NCBI GenBank assembly: GCA_963925895.1
Contig: CAWUVH010000008.1
Location: forward strand, 62,001-126,000
Length of the DNA stretch: 64,000 bases
Direction of reading: 5' to 3'
Source: Eutrophovita sp913057845
GTDB taxonomy: Bacteria; Pseudomonadota; Gammaproteobacteria; Burkholderiales; Eutrophovitaceae
Below, piece by piece: positions 15,421-23,464 of this stretch. Position numbers and translations under genes: made by a program. Each line of letters begins with the position of its first letter. Positions within the stretch are counted from its first letter, which is position 1. A model generated the notes under the pieces. It was not told the origin of the DNA and did not search any database. It worked only from the letters and a program-made list of their open reading frames with translations.

Positions 15421-15450
15421 TCGGATTCGGAAGTAAAATTTCGAATCCGA
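15421..15450 (+). repeat. Hairpin just after iorB-like gene
   Basis: TCGGATTCG (15421-15429) pairs perfectly with CGAATCCGA (15442-15450) around a 12-nt loop, 13 bp after the stop codon. No T-run follows, so it may protect the mRNA 3' end rather than terminate. It lies directly before the intrinsic terminator. Confidence 0.6.
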
Positions 15451-15458
15451 GAAGATCG

Positions 15459-15489
15459 GAAACCCCCAGTCAGTACTGGGGGTTTTTTT
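15459..15489 (+). terminator. Rho-independent terminator after iorB-like gene
   Basis: AACCCCCAGT pairs with ACTGGGGGTT around a CAGT loop and is followed by seven T. It is a strong intrinsic terminator, so the downstream xdhC-like gene is probably expressed by read-through or from its own promoter. Confidence 0.9.
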
Positions 15490-15555
15490 ATAATCTTAAG
15501 TCCTTAATGACTATAGAAACGATTGACAATAACGAGATCAGAAATTGATAAATAA

Positions 15556-16569
15556 ATGGATAGTGTAGATCTACAGGTGCTTAAGACGAGCCTCGAATGG
15601 CGCGCGGCAGGCCATGACGTTATTTTAGGTACGATAGTTCAGACGTGGGGTTCATCGCCCCGCCCTCCAGGAGCTATGTTAGCGATTCGTGATGATGGAC
15701 TTGTGTCAGGTTCGATCTCAGGTGGATGCATTGAGGATGACATGATCAATAAAGTTAGAGATCAGTCGCTCGAGGTGGATAAGCCTTCTGTTGTCACTTA
15801 TGGTATCAGCAAGGAGGAAGCGAACCGCTTTGGGCTTCCTTGCGGGGGAACATTACAGGTTGTTCTAGAAAAAATTAACGATGATACGAGTTTTCGAGAA
15901 TTGCTAACGCGTGTCGAAAAACACGAACTCGTGTGTCGTTCTTTAGTGATTGAGACAGGTGAGGTAAGCCTCAAGGATGCCTCGCCAAACGATGAAATTT
16001 CCTTTGATGGGGGTGTGCTTCAGTGCGTGTATGGCCCGCGCTGGCGACTCATCATTATCGGTGCCGGACAACTATCGACATACGTCGCGCAAATGGCAAA
16101 GGCGCTTGATTATCATGTGATTGTTTGTGACCCAAGGTCAGAATATGCAGACACCTGGTCAGTACCTGGAACGGTGCTTTCTCGTGAGATGCCTGACGAC
16201 TTAGTGGTCGCGTTAAAGTTAGATGCTCACTCAGCTGTGGTTGCTGTGACGCATGACCCTAAGTTGGACGATTTAGCGTTGATGGAAGCATTGAAATCGC
16301 CTTCTTTTTACGTGGGCGCTTTGGGATCTCGTTTGAACAGTAAGAATCGTCGAGAGCGTTTGCTACTTTTTGATTTGGAGTCATTTGAAATCGACCGGTT
16401 GCATGGGCCGGTAGGTTTGAGAATTGGCAGCAAGACGCCTCCAGAAATAGCAGTCTCAATACTTGCTGAGATAACGGCTGTTCGTAACGGCGTTGCTTTA
16501 AATTCTATTGGTTTTGATGCGAGCAAAGAGCATGCTGAAGGTGCAACCTCAACAGTTTGTGCAGTTTGA
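15556..16569 (+). CDS. XdhC family molybdenum cofactor maturation protein
   Basis: A 337-residue XdhC/CoxF-type protein that binds and sulfurates molybdenum cofactor and inserts it into xanthine-oxidase-family enzymes. The N-terminal domain shows TIVQTWGSSPRPPGAMLAI and SGSISGGCIEDD. The C-terminal Rossmann domain has RLIIIGAGQLSTYVAQMA, AVVAVTHDPKLDDLALMEAL, FYVGALGSRLNSKNRRERL and the typical GLRIGSKTPPEIAVSILAEI. It directly follows the molybdenum hydroxylase subunits, its expected client. An SDR gene starts 61 bp downstream. Confidence 0.93.
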   Translation: MDSVDLQVLKTSLEWRAAGHDVILGTIVQTWGSSPRPPGAMLAIRDDGLVSGSISGGCIEDDMINKVRDQSLEVDKPSVVTYGISKEEANRFGLPCGGTLQVVLEKINDDTSFRELLTRVEKHELVCRSLVIETGEVSLKDASPNDEISFDGGVLQCVYGPRWRLIIIGAGQLSTYVAQMAKALDYHVIVCDPRSEYADTWSVPGTVLSREMPDDLVVALKLDAHSAVVAVTHDPKLDDLALMEALKSPSFYVGALGSRLNSKNRRERLLLFDLESFEIDRLHGPVGLRIGSKTPPEIAVSILAEITAVRNGVALNSIGFDASKEHAEGATSTVCAV

Positions 16570-16629
16570 TTTTATAAATTAAACTGCCACATTAAATTTT
16601 TTATATTGTTTAGTGCCAAGGAGTTTTGA

Positions 16630-17385
16630 ATGAGATTAGAGCAAAAAGTCGCTATCGTCACGGGTGGTGGATCAGGTTTTGGCGAAGGGATAGCAACGCG
16701 ATTTGCTCAAGAGGGTTGTCGCGTAATTGTTAACGATATTAACGTTGAAGGCGGCGAACGAGTCGCTCAGGCTATTAAAGATTCTGGCGGAGAGGCGGTT
16801 TTTTGTAGAGCCAACGTTGCTAGTAGTTCTGATTGGGCCGAACTGCTCACCTGTTCTCTTGATAACTTTGGGAAGCTAGATATCGTTATTAATAATGCGG
16901 GGACGACGCACCAAAATAAATCTATGCTTGATGTTACAGATGAGGAATTTGATCTGGTGTATAACGTCAATGTTAAAGGAATTTACTATTCGGCAAGGAA
17001 CCTGGTCCCTTACTTTAGGAAGCAGGGCGGTGGTAATTTTGTAACAATAGCCTCAACTGCCGGAATTAGACCTAGACCCGGTTTGGTATGGTATTGCGGG
17101 AGCAAGGCTGCAGCGATTATAGCCAGTCAGGCGATGGCTGTGGAATTAGCTCCCGATAAGATTAGAGTCAACGTGGTTAACCCCGTCGCAGGGGACACGC
17201 CCTTACTTGCTAAATTTATGGGTGAGGATACACCGGAGATTCGCGCCAAGTTTGCTGCTGTGATTCCATTAGGGCGTTTTAGTCAGCCTCGTGACATTGC
17301 GAATGCATGCTTGTATTTGGCTTCTGATGAGGCTGATTTTATTACTGGGGCCTGTATCGAGGTTGATGGTGGACGTTGCGTCTAG
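16630..17385 (+). CDS. SDR family oxidoreductase (FabG-like)
   Basis: A 251-residue classical short-chain dehydrogenase/reductase. The cofactor loop is VTGGGSGFGEGIA, followed by NNAG, the catalytic Ser in TIASTAG, and Y-x-x-x-K in WYCGSKAA. An Asp after beta-2 (VNDINVEG) suggests NAD preference. The C-terminal GACIEVDGGRCV is normal for the family. AAGGAG lies 6 bp before the ATG. Its place after xdhC suggests it may oxidise or reduce a product of the molybdenum enzyme, or act in acyl-CoA metabolism as a 3-hydroxyacyl or alcohol dehydrogenase. Confidence 0.92.
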   Translation: MRLEQKVAIVTGGGSGFGEGIATRFAQEGCRVIVNDINVEGGERVAQAIKDSGGEAVFCRANVASSSDWAELLTCSLDNFGKLDIVINNAGTTHQNKSMLDVTDEEFDLVYNVNVKGIYYSARNLVPYFRKQGGGNFVTIASTAGIRPRPGLVWYCGSKAAAIIASQAMAVELAPDKIRVNVVNPVAGDTPLLAKFMGEDTPEIRAKFAAVIPLGRFSQPRDIANACLYLASDEADFITGACIEVDGGRCV

Positions 17386-17404
17386 CGTGAAGCCTTGGAT
17401 ATAT

Positions 17405-17427
17405 AGTGGTGTCTGTCACGCACCACT
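17405..17427. terminator. Hairpin between convergent SDR and gcdH genes
   Basis: AGTGGTG (17405-17411) pairs with CACCACT (17421-17427) around a 9-nt loop, between convergent stop codons at 17385 and 17430. The flanking T-runs are weak, so it is a possible bidirectional terminator rather than a certain one. Confidence 0.5.
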
Positions 17428-17429
17428 TG

Positions 17430-18605
17430 CTAGGCACCAGTAAACGCCTGAATCCCTGTTTGGGCACGCCCAAGGATCAGTGCATGCACGTCGTGGGTAC
17501 CCTCATAGGTATTCACGGCCTCTAAGTTCATTACATGTCGGATGACATGGTATTCATCAGAGATACCATTTCCACCATGCATGTCGCGAGCGACGCGAGC
17601 AATATCTAAGGCTTTCCCGCAAGAATTCCTTTTGATAAGGGATATCATTTCGGGTGCGGCTTCGTCGCGATCTAACAGTCGGCCAACTCTCAATGTGGCT
17701 TGCAGTCCGATACTGATTTCTGTTTGCATATCTGCGAGTTTTTTCTGAACCAATTGAGTTGCAGCTAAAGGGCGACCAAATTGCTTCCGATTTAACGTGT
17801 ACTCCCTTGCAGCCAACCAACAAAATTCAGCAGCGCCTAACGCGCCCCAGGAAATACCGTATCTCGCTTTATTCAAGCAGCCGAATGGGCCTGATAGTCC
17901 CTTCACATTGGGTAATAAATTTTCTTCAGGCACGAAGACGTCATCCATCACGATTTCTCCCGTGATTGAAGCGCGAAGACTAAACTTTCCGGATATCTTA
18001 GGTGTGTCGAGACCTGTCATCCCGCGTTCTAAGATGAAACCACGGATGGTTCCAGAATCATCTTTAGCCCAAACGATTAGAACATCTGCAACAGGCGAAT
18101 TGGTGATCCACATTTTTGCACCATTGAGCTTCCAGCCTCCGGACACTTTAGTTGCTCGCGTGATCATGCCTCCGGCATCAGACCCATAATCTGGTTCAGT
18201 CAACCCAAAACATCCAATCTTTTTCCCAGTAGCTAGGTCAGGAAGATATTTTTGGCGCTGATCTTCACTTCCGTAGGCAAAAATTGGGTACATGACCAGG
18301 CTTGATTGAACGCTCATCATTGATCGATAACCAGAGTCGATTCGTTCAATCTCTCTAGCGATAAGCCCATAAGATACATGGTTAACGCCGGCGCATCCAT
18401 AGCCCGTTATGGTGGATCCTAAAAAGCCCATCTCACCCATTTCGTCAAAAATAGAGCGATCAAAACTCTCATTTCGATTGGCCTCAACAATTCTTGGTGA
18501 CAGTTGTTTGACGCAAAAGTCCCGAGCACTATCAACTATGAGTCGCTCGTCATCCTCAAGCTGGTCATTGAGTCGAAAAGGGTCTTGCCAGTCGAAAGAA
18601 GTCAT
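17430..18605 (-). CDS. gcdH: Glutaryl-CoA dehydrogenase
   Basis: A 391-residue decarboxylating acyl-CoA dehydrogenase converting glutaryl-CoA to crotonyl-CoA and CO2. The GcdH marks are present: the Arg that binds the substrate carboxylate in DSGYRSMMSVQSSLV, GCFGLTEPDYGSDAGG, LNRKQFGRPLAATQLVQKKL, DMHGGNGISDEYHVIRH and the catalytic base E368 in NTYEGTHDVHALILGRAQTG. It is the first step after pimeloyl-CoA or lysine/tryptophan breakdown has reached glutaryl-CoA. That fits the PimCD-like operon and the enoyl-CoA hydratase elsewhere in the window. It is convergent with the SDR gene and lies downstream of the MhpD-like gene on the same strand. Confidence 0.96.
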   Translation of the reverse strand: MTSFDWQDPFRLNDQLEDDERLIVDSARDFCVKQLSPRIVEANRNESFDRSIFDEMGEMGFLGSTITGYGCAGVNHVSYGLIAREIERIDSGYRSMMSVQSSLVMYPIFAYGSEDQRQKYLPDLATGKKIGCFGLTEPDYGSDAGGMITRATKVSGGWKLNGAKMWITNSPVADVLIVWAKDDSGTIRGFILERGMTGLDTPKISGKFSLRASITGEIVMDDVFVPEENLLPNVKGLSGPFGCLNKARYGISWGALGAAEFCWLAAREYTLNRKQFGRPLAATQLVQKKLADMQTEISIGLQATLRVGRLLDRDEAAPEMISLIKRNSCGKALDIARVARDMHGGNGISDEYHVIRHVMNLEAVNTYEGTHDVHALILGRAQTGIQAFTGA

Positions 18606-18642
18606 CGATTTACTCTCTAAGTTAACTGTGTGTTCTTGATAT

Positions 18643-19428
18643 TTAGCTCAGTGTAACGCTAACTTGTCCGATTTGCCCGAAGTCCGAGATAATGTGATCA
18701 CCTGGTTTAATATGAAAAGGTAAAACGCAGGTGCCTGTTGTGATTACTTCACCAGACTTCAATCCAATCCCTTCATGACTCAGCTCGTTTACAATCCATG
18801 TGAGGGCAACACGAGGGTCACCAAGCACGTTGCTGCCCACTCCTTCTTCAACAACTGTACCGTTTACGAGTACCTGAACTTGATGGTCCCGAAGGTCGAT
18901 ATTTCGCCAATCTGAAGTGGTCGGTGGTCCTAAAACAAACCAGCTTGCGCAAGCATTATCTGCAATCAACTGTGTTTCACCTGCCGTGACAAAATCGACG
19001 CATCTAGCATCTGGAATCTCGATCGCTGAATGTAGTGTATCCACTGCATTCAGAACTTCCTCTACCGAGTAGGCTGTATCTCGGGGTGGTAAATCAGTGC
19101 CCAATCGAAAGCAATATTCTGCTTCAGCGACTGCCATTAGGTTGGCGCCAAGCGTCAAGTTATCTCCAGACACTTTCGATCGATCTGCTAGCAAACGGCC
19201 TGCAAGTGGGCCTGATGCGCCAATGTGTTTCTGCCCATTCTCACTTGTTGCTGCAATTTTCCATCCGATTTGCGCCGATTGAGAAAGGTCTGCTATACGT
19301 TTTTGAATTTCATAAGCAGATTGCCGCGTAGTTGGACGGCAATCTTTTGGTAGCTCTGAAATGGTATGACCCGTACTCCAAGCGTCCCACAAGATCTTTG
19401 CAGCTTTATTCATTAGTTCTTGATTCAT
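18643..19428 (-). CDS. 2-keto-4-pentenoate hydratase-like protein (MhpD/FAH family)
   Basis: A 261-residue protein of the MhpD/fumarylacetoacetate hydrolase group. The pattern QIGWKIAATSENGQKHIG, VAEAEYCFRLG (metal-binding Glu pair), DTLHSAIEIPDARCVDF and GEVITTGTCVLPFHIKPGDHI matches 2-hydroxypenta-2,4-dienoate hydratases and 4-oxalocrotonate decarboxylases of aromatic meta-cleavage routes. A strong ribosome-binding site (GGAGGTGCG) precedes the ATG. It lies between a D-2-hydroxyacid dehydrogenase and gcdH on one strand, probably one operon. Hydratase and decarboxylase activities cannot be told apart by sequence alone, and no ring-cleavage dioxygenase is in the window. Confidence 0.85.
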   Translation of the reverse strand: MNQELMNKAAKILWDAWSTGHTISELPKDCRPTTRQSAYEIQKRIADLSQSAQIGWKIAATSENGQKHIGASGPLAGRLLADRSKVSGDNLTLGANLMAVAEAEYCFRLGTDLPPRDTAYSVEEVLNAVDTLHSAIEIPDARCVDFVTAGETQLIADNACASWFVLGPPTTSDWRNIDLRDHQVQVLVNGTVVEEGVGSNVLGDPRVALTWIVNELSHEGIGLKSGEVITTGTCVLPFHIKPGDHIISDFGQIGQVSVTLS

Positions 19429-19449
19429 CGCACCTCCAGAAATTTTGGT

Positions 19450-20430
19450 TTATTTTATTTTAGCGCAATGTTTGACGACGTTAAGTAATGGTTCTCCTCG
19501 AGCCAGCCGATTCATGTTTTCTGCAATGAGTTTTGTTCTGCGGTAGATGAGTGAGTCGGTCCAGGTGGATGCATGGGGCGACATGATGACATTATCGAGT
19601 TCATTGAAATTGTAGCGAGAAGGTGGTATCTGTTCCGAAATATTTTGTGGGTACTGATACCAGGTATCAATTACTGCACCACCAATTTGTTTTTCTTTGC
19701 ATGCGTGGTAGAGGGCCTCCTCGTTAATAATAGAACCTCTAGCCACATTAATGATAACTGCTGTATTTTTCATTTTTTTAAACTCGGATTTTGAAATTAA
19801 CCCTTCAGTCTCTTCTGTTAATGGTGTTGATACCAAGATGAAGTCACTAAGCTCCAGAACGGCATCCAGTTGATCAATCAGGTAGAAGGTGTCTGGCTTT
19901 TCTCCTGATGCTGGCTCTCTCGGCCCGCATCCAATCACGCGGACGCCAAAAGGCTTTATCCGCTTGGCGACTTCTTTCCCAATATGTCCATAGCCTAAAA
20001 TACCAATAGTTTTGCCGTAAAGTTCTTCGTGGGTCGGGCCGAATAGGTGGGACCCAGACCAATTATTTTGCCGCATATTGCGGTCTAATGTGTTGAGGTG
20101 AGTTACCCATTGTAAGATAGCAGCGATGACGAATTCCGCGATGGGTATCTCATGTTCAAATACATTGCAGACTGAGGTGTGTGCGGGAATAGTCTGGAAA
20201 TCCAGAGCATCAAGCCCTGCTCCAGGTAATTGAAGTAGCTTTAAATTATCGCAAGGAATACCTGTTTCAGTCCATTGCATCGATATCACGGCATCTGCTG
20301 TTTGGAGATGGTGTAACCATAGATCAGAGTTAAGATGGTTTATCGCATCGATTGACCAGTCCGAACTTAAAAATGATGGCAAGTGACTTAAGCGTATCGC
20401 TTGATCCTGTTCTCTGATTAAAAGCTTCAT
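19450..20430 (-). CDS. D-2-hydroxyacid dehydrogenase (GhrA-like)
   Basis: A 326-residue NAD(P)-dependent D-isomer 2-hydroxyacid dehydrogenase. The Rossmann motif is GKTIGILGYGHIGKEVAKR near residue 140. Catalytic residues are Arg in NVARGSIINEEAL, the following Glu (within the PQNISEQIPPS region or nearby; not firmly placed) and His in MSPHASTWTDS. Reduction of glyoxylate, hydroxypyruvate or another 2-oxo acid is expected. It starts the minus-strand group that continues with the MhpD-like hydratase and gcdH. The call to family is firm; the substrate is not. Confidence 0.9.
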   Translation of the reverse strand: MKLLIREQDQAIRLSHLPSFLSSDWSIDAINHLNSDLWLHHLQTADAVISMQWTETGIPCDNLKLLQLPGAGLDALDFQTIPAHTSVCNVFEHEIPIAEFVIAAILQWVTHLNTLDRNMRQNNWSGSHLFGPTHEELYGKTIGILGYGHIGKEVAKRIKPFGVRVIGCGPREPASGEKPDTFYLIDQLDAVLELSDFILVSTPLTEETEGLISKSEFKKMKNTAVIINVARGSIINEEALYHACKEKQIGGAVIDTWYQYPQNISEQIPPSRYNFNELDNVIMSPHASTWTDSLIYRRTKLIAENMNRLARGEPLLNVVKHCAKIK

Positions 20431-20610
20431 CAGTTTTATTCCCTTTATTCCGCGTCAGGTTTTTCCCTTACCAGTAGAAACTTATGATGTATAAGATGCA
20501 TGTGTTGGTTTCGTATGTAATGATTTTTTTCGTTGGATCAAGACAAGAATTTGCTTGCAAATCGATGGGATCTTTAAATGTAAGCGTTAGCAGTTAGGTA
20601 ACGTACCTTG

Positions 20611-20697
20611 TGGTACCGGGAGGGGGAATCGAACCCCCAAGGTGTTTCCACCGGCGGATTTTGAATCCGCTGCGTCTACCAATTCCGCCATCCCGGC
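20611..20697 (-). tRNA. tRNA-Leu (CAA)
   Basis: On the minus strand an 87-nt tRNA begins GCCGGGATGGCGGAATTGGT and ends in encoded CCA. The acceptor arm GCCGGGA pairs with TCCCGGT (one G-T pair). The anticodon stem-loop GCGGA-TTCAAAA-TCCGC gives anticodon CAA, reading UUG. The T-loop GGTTCGATTCC is standard, and the long variable arm (CCGGTGGAAACACC region) is as expected for a class II leucine tRNA. Confidence 0.96.
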
Positions 20698-20809
20698 AAC
20701 AGCGTGGATTATCCCTGAAGTTGAAGCTGTCATCAAGGAGTCCTCTCAACTCTATTTATACTGAATTGACGAATTAGAGCGACATGTTAATCAGCGATAC
20801 AATGCGTGC

Positions 20810-21826
20810 ATGCATATTTCAGAATTTAATTTTCATCTGCCTGACGAGCTGATTGCTCAGGAGCCTCTTGAGTCTCGTAGCCTTAGTCGAGTACTGGTAT
20901 CCACCGGGAGTAATGAATCTTTTGTTGATAGCCATTTTTCTGAGCTTATTGATTTTTTGACAGAGGATGATTTATTAGTTTTTAATGACACACGGGTTAT
21001 GAAGGCTCGTTTAAAAGGAGCGAAAGACACTGGTGGTGAGGTTGAGGTCATGATCGATCAAATCTTGTCTTCAACCCGGTTTAAATGTCTGATTCGAGCC
21101 AGTCGGAGGCCCAAAATTGGACAGAAGATTTATATTGCTATTGATGTCGTCTTTACTGTGGTCACATTTGCTCATGGGGTATTTGAGTTGGAGTCCTCAG
21201 TGGATATATATGACTGTTTGGCTCGGTATGGTGATACACCATTACCGCCCTACATACGTCGCCAACCAGATGCTGCTGACGCAGATCGTTATCAAACTAT
21301 TTACGCGAAAAATCCAGGTGCGGTCGCGGCGCCTACGGCCGGACTTCATTTTGATCAGGCTATGTTCGAAAAACTGGCTCAAAAAAACATAAAAATGGCT
21401 TATCTGACGCTTCATGTGGGTGTGGGTACTTTTAAGCCTGTTGCTGTAGAGAACGTTTTAGACCATAACATGCACTCTGAACGTTATATTTTTCCATCGG
21501 ATGTGGCGACTCTCGTCTCTGAAACTAAAGCAAAAGGAGGGCGAGTTTGTGCTGTGGGTACAACGAGTCTTCGTGTTTTAGAAAGTGTTTTTAACGAGAG
21601 TGGGCTAAAAGTAGGAGAGGGCTCAACAAACTTATTTATCACGCCCGGGTATACGTTTAAAGTTGTAGATTGTTTAATCACAAACTTTCATTTACCCAAG
21701 TCGACATTGTTTATGTTGGTTTCAGCATTTATGGGGACCGATAAGATGAGACGGGCTTATCAACATGCCATCGATCAAAAATATAGGTTTTTTAGTTATG
21801 GTGATGCGATGTTTTTGATCAAATAA
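20810..21826 (+). CDS. queA: tRNA preQ1(34) S-adenosylmethionine ribosyltransferase-isomerase
   Basis: A 338-residue QueA that transfers the ribosyl part of S-adenosylmethionine to preQ1 in tRNA to form epoxyqueuosine. Typical segments are FHLPDELIAQEPLESRSLSR, LLVFNDTRVMKARL, GDTPLPPYIRR, YQTIYAKNPGAVAAPTAGLH, LHVGVGTFKPV and NFHLPKSTLFMLVSAFMG. Length is normal. It is followed 33 bp later by tgt, the other queuosine gene, in the common queA-tgt-yajC-secD-secF order. No clear ribosome-binding site precedes the ATG. Confidence 0.97.
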   Translation: MHISEFNFHLPDELIAQEPLESRSLSRVLVSTGSNESFVDSHFSELIDFLTEDDLLVFNDTRVMKARLKGAKDTGGEVEVMIDQILSSTRFKCLIRASRRPKIGQKIYIAIDVVFTVVTFAHGVFELESSVDIYDCLARYGDTPLPPYIRRQPDAADADRYQTIYAKNPGAVAAPTAGLHFDQAMFEKLAQKNIKMAYLTLHVGVGTFKPVAVENVLDHNMHSERYIFPSDVATLVSETKAKGGRVCAVGTTSLRVLESVFNESGLKVGEGSTNLFITPGYTFKVVDCLITNFHLPKSTLFMLVSAFMGTDKMRRAYQHAIDQKYRFFSYGDAMFLIK

Positions 21827-21858
21827 CAGGCTTCTTCTAAAACGTTTAGGTAAATCAG

Positions 21859-22959
21859 ATGAGTTTAGAGTTTTCAGTTTTAGCAACCGATGGGCTAGCG
21901 AGGAGAGGAAGATTAACGCTTGCTCACGGGGTTGTTGAGACGCCAACCTTTATGCCTGTAGGGACTTATGGTGCCGTTAAAGGGATGCGCCCCCATCAAG
22001 TTGAGGAGACGGGCGCAGATGTAATTCTTGGTAATACATTTCATTTGTGGCTACGGCCCGGTTTGGCTGTGATTGAGGCTCATGGAGGCTTACATCGATT
22101 CGTTGGTTGGAATAAGCCCATTTTGACTGACTCTGGTGGGTTCCAGGTGTTTAGCCTCGGTGATCTTCGGAAGATTTCGGAAGAGGGTGTATCTTTTCGG
22201 TCACCCGTTGATGGTGCAAAGTGTTTTCTTACCCCTGAAGAGTCTATGAGGATTCAGCGTTCGCTAAATTCAGACATTGTTATGGCATTTGATGAATGTA
22301 CACCTTACCCGGCGACCAAATCAGAGGCTGCGGACTCTATGCGTTTGAGCATGCGGTGGGCCGAACGAAGTCAAGAGGCTCATCAAGGGAATGCGAACGC
22401 ACTCTTTGGAATCATTCAGGGTGGTATGTATGAGGATTTACGGGAGGAGAGTATTGAAAAATTAATCACGTTTGATTTCGATGGTTACGCGATTGGAGGC
22501 TTATCGGTGGGGGAGCCCAAAGAGGACATGCAGAGGATTATGTCATTTGTGTCCCCTCGGATGCCACAAGATAAGCCAAGATATCTTATGGGTGTCGGAA
22601 CCCCGACAGATTTAGTTAAAGCAGTAGTTGCCGGGGTCGACATGTTTGACTGCGTACTGCCTACTCGAAATGCAAGAAATGGCTGGTTATATACGTCAAC
22701 CGGTATCGTGAAGTTAAGAAACGCAGGTTATCGTTTTGACGAAAAACCTCTAGATGAAAATTGTTCGTGTTACACCTGTAAACATTTTTCTAGGTCCTAT
22801 CTTCACCACCTGCAACGTATTGACGAAATGCTCGGCGCGCATCTCAATACGGTACATAATTTACATTTTTATCAGAGCCTGATGCAAGGGTTGAGGTCAG
22901 CCATTGAGACAGGTTCCCTTGACGATCATATTAATAATTTAGATTTTTTGGAGAGTTAA
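21859..22959 (+). CDS. tgt: tRNA-guanine transglycosylase
   Basis: A 366-residue queuine/preQ1 tRNA-ribosyltransferase that exchanges guanine 34 for preQ1 in tRNAs for Asp, Asn, His and Tyr. Visible motifs are ILTDSGGFQVFSLG with the active-site Asp, IGGLSVGEPKEDM, the nucleophile region GVDMFDCVLPTRNARNG and the zinc site CSCYTCKHFSRSYLHH near the C-terminus. AGG lies 8 bp before the ATG. It works with QueA encoded just upstream. Confidence 0.97.
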   Translation: MSLEFSVLATDGLARRGRLTLAHGVVETPTFMPVGTYGAVKGMRPHQVEETGADVILGNTFHLWLRPGLAVIEAHGGLHRFVGWNKPILTDSGGFQVFSLGDLRKISEEGVSFRSPVDGAKCFLTPEESMRIQRSLNSDIVMAFDECTPYPATKSEAADSMRLSMRWAERSQEAHQGNANALFGIIQGGMYEDLREESIEKLITFDFDGYAIGGLSVGEPKEDMQRIMSFVSPRMPQDKPRYLMGVGTPTDLVKAVVAGVDMFDCVLPTRNARNGWLYTSTGIVKLRNAGYRFDEKPLDENCSCYTCKHFSRSYLHHLQRIDEMLGAHLNTVHNLHFYQSLMQGLRSAIETGSLDDHINNLDFLES

Positions 22960-23077
22960 CGACTACTGTTATCACGAAAATAGCCTGCTCCTGTTAGAAT
23001 AGCGAAGTTATTTAGATACCAGATGCCATTCGGTAAATTTTAGATCAATGTCATCCTCAGAATGAAGGAGAAACAGT

Positions 23078-23410
23078 ATGTTTGTATCAACAGCATTTGC
23101 CCAAACCGCGGATGGTTCAGCCGGCGGAATGGATATTATGGGGATGTTGCCTCTAGTCCTCTTATTTGTTCTTTTGTATTTTTTGATGATTCGACCTCAG
23201 GCTAAAAAGCAAAAAGAGCATAAGGCGACATTGGATGCCCTCCAGAAGGGGGATGAGGTTGTTGCGGGTGGTGGTGTCTTGGGTAAGATCACCCATGTTG
23301 GAGATCAGTTTGTAACGATTGAGATTGCATCAGGTACTGAAATTGTCGTGCAAAAACCCTCTGTTCAAACGGTATTGCCCAAAGGCACTTTGAAATCAGC
23401 GACTAATTAA
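23078..23410 (+). CDS. yajC: Preprotein translocase subunit YajC
   Basis: A 110-residue single-pass inner-membrane protein with the hydrophobic segment MGMLPLVLLFVLLYFLMIRP. It is followed by the conserved QAKKQKEHKATLDALQKGDE and the small KOW-like region GGGVLGKITHVGDQFVTIEI. It associates with SecD and SecF in the Sec holo-translocon. GAAGGAGA before the ATG is a good ribosome-binding site. secD follows 55 bp downstream. Confidence 0.96.
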   Translation: MFVSTAFAQTADGSAGGMDIMGMLPLVLLFVLLYFLMIRPQAKKQKEHKATLDALQKGDEVVAGGGVLGKITHVGDQFVTIEIASGTEIVVQKPSVQTVLPKGTLKSATN

Positions 23411-23464
23411 ACTCCGATTATTGTTTTCGATTGGTAAGACAATTGATAATGAGATAACAGAATT

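Noticed and set aside
15139..15507. Plus-strand 122-codon open frame over the end of the iorB-like gene
   Set aside because: It is an out-of-frame shadow of iorB that runs through the terminator hairpin.
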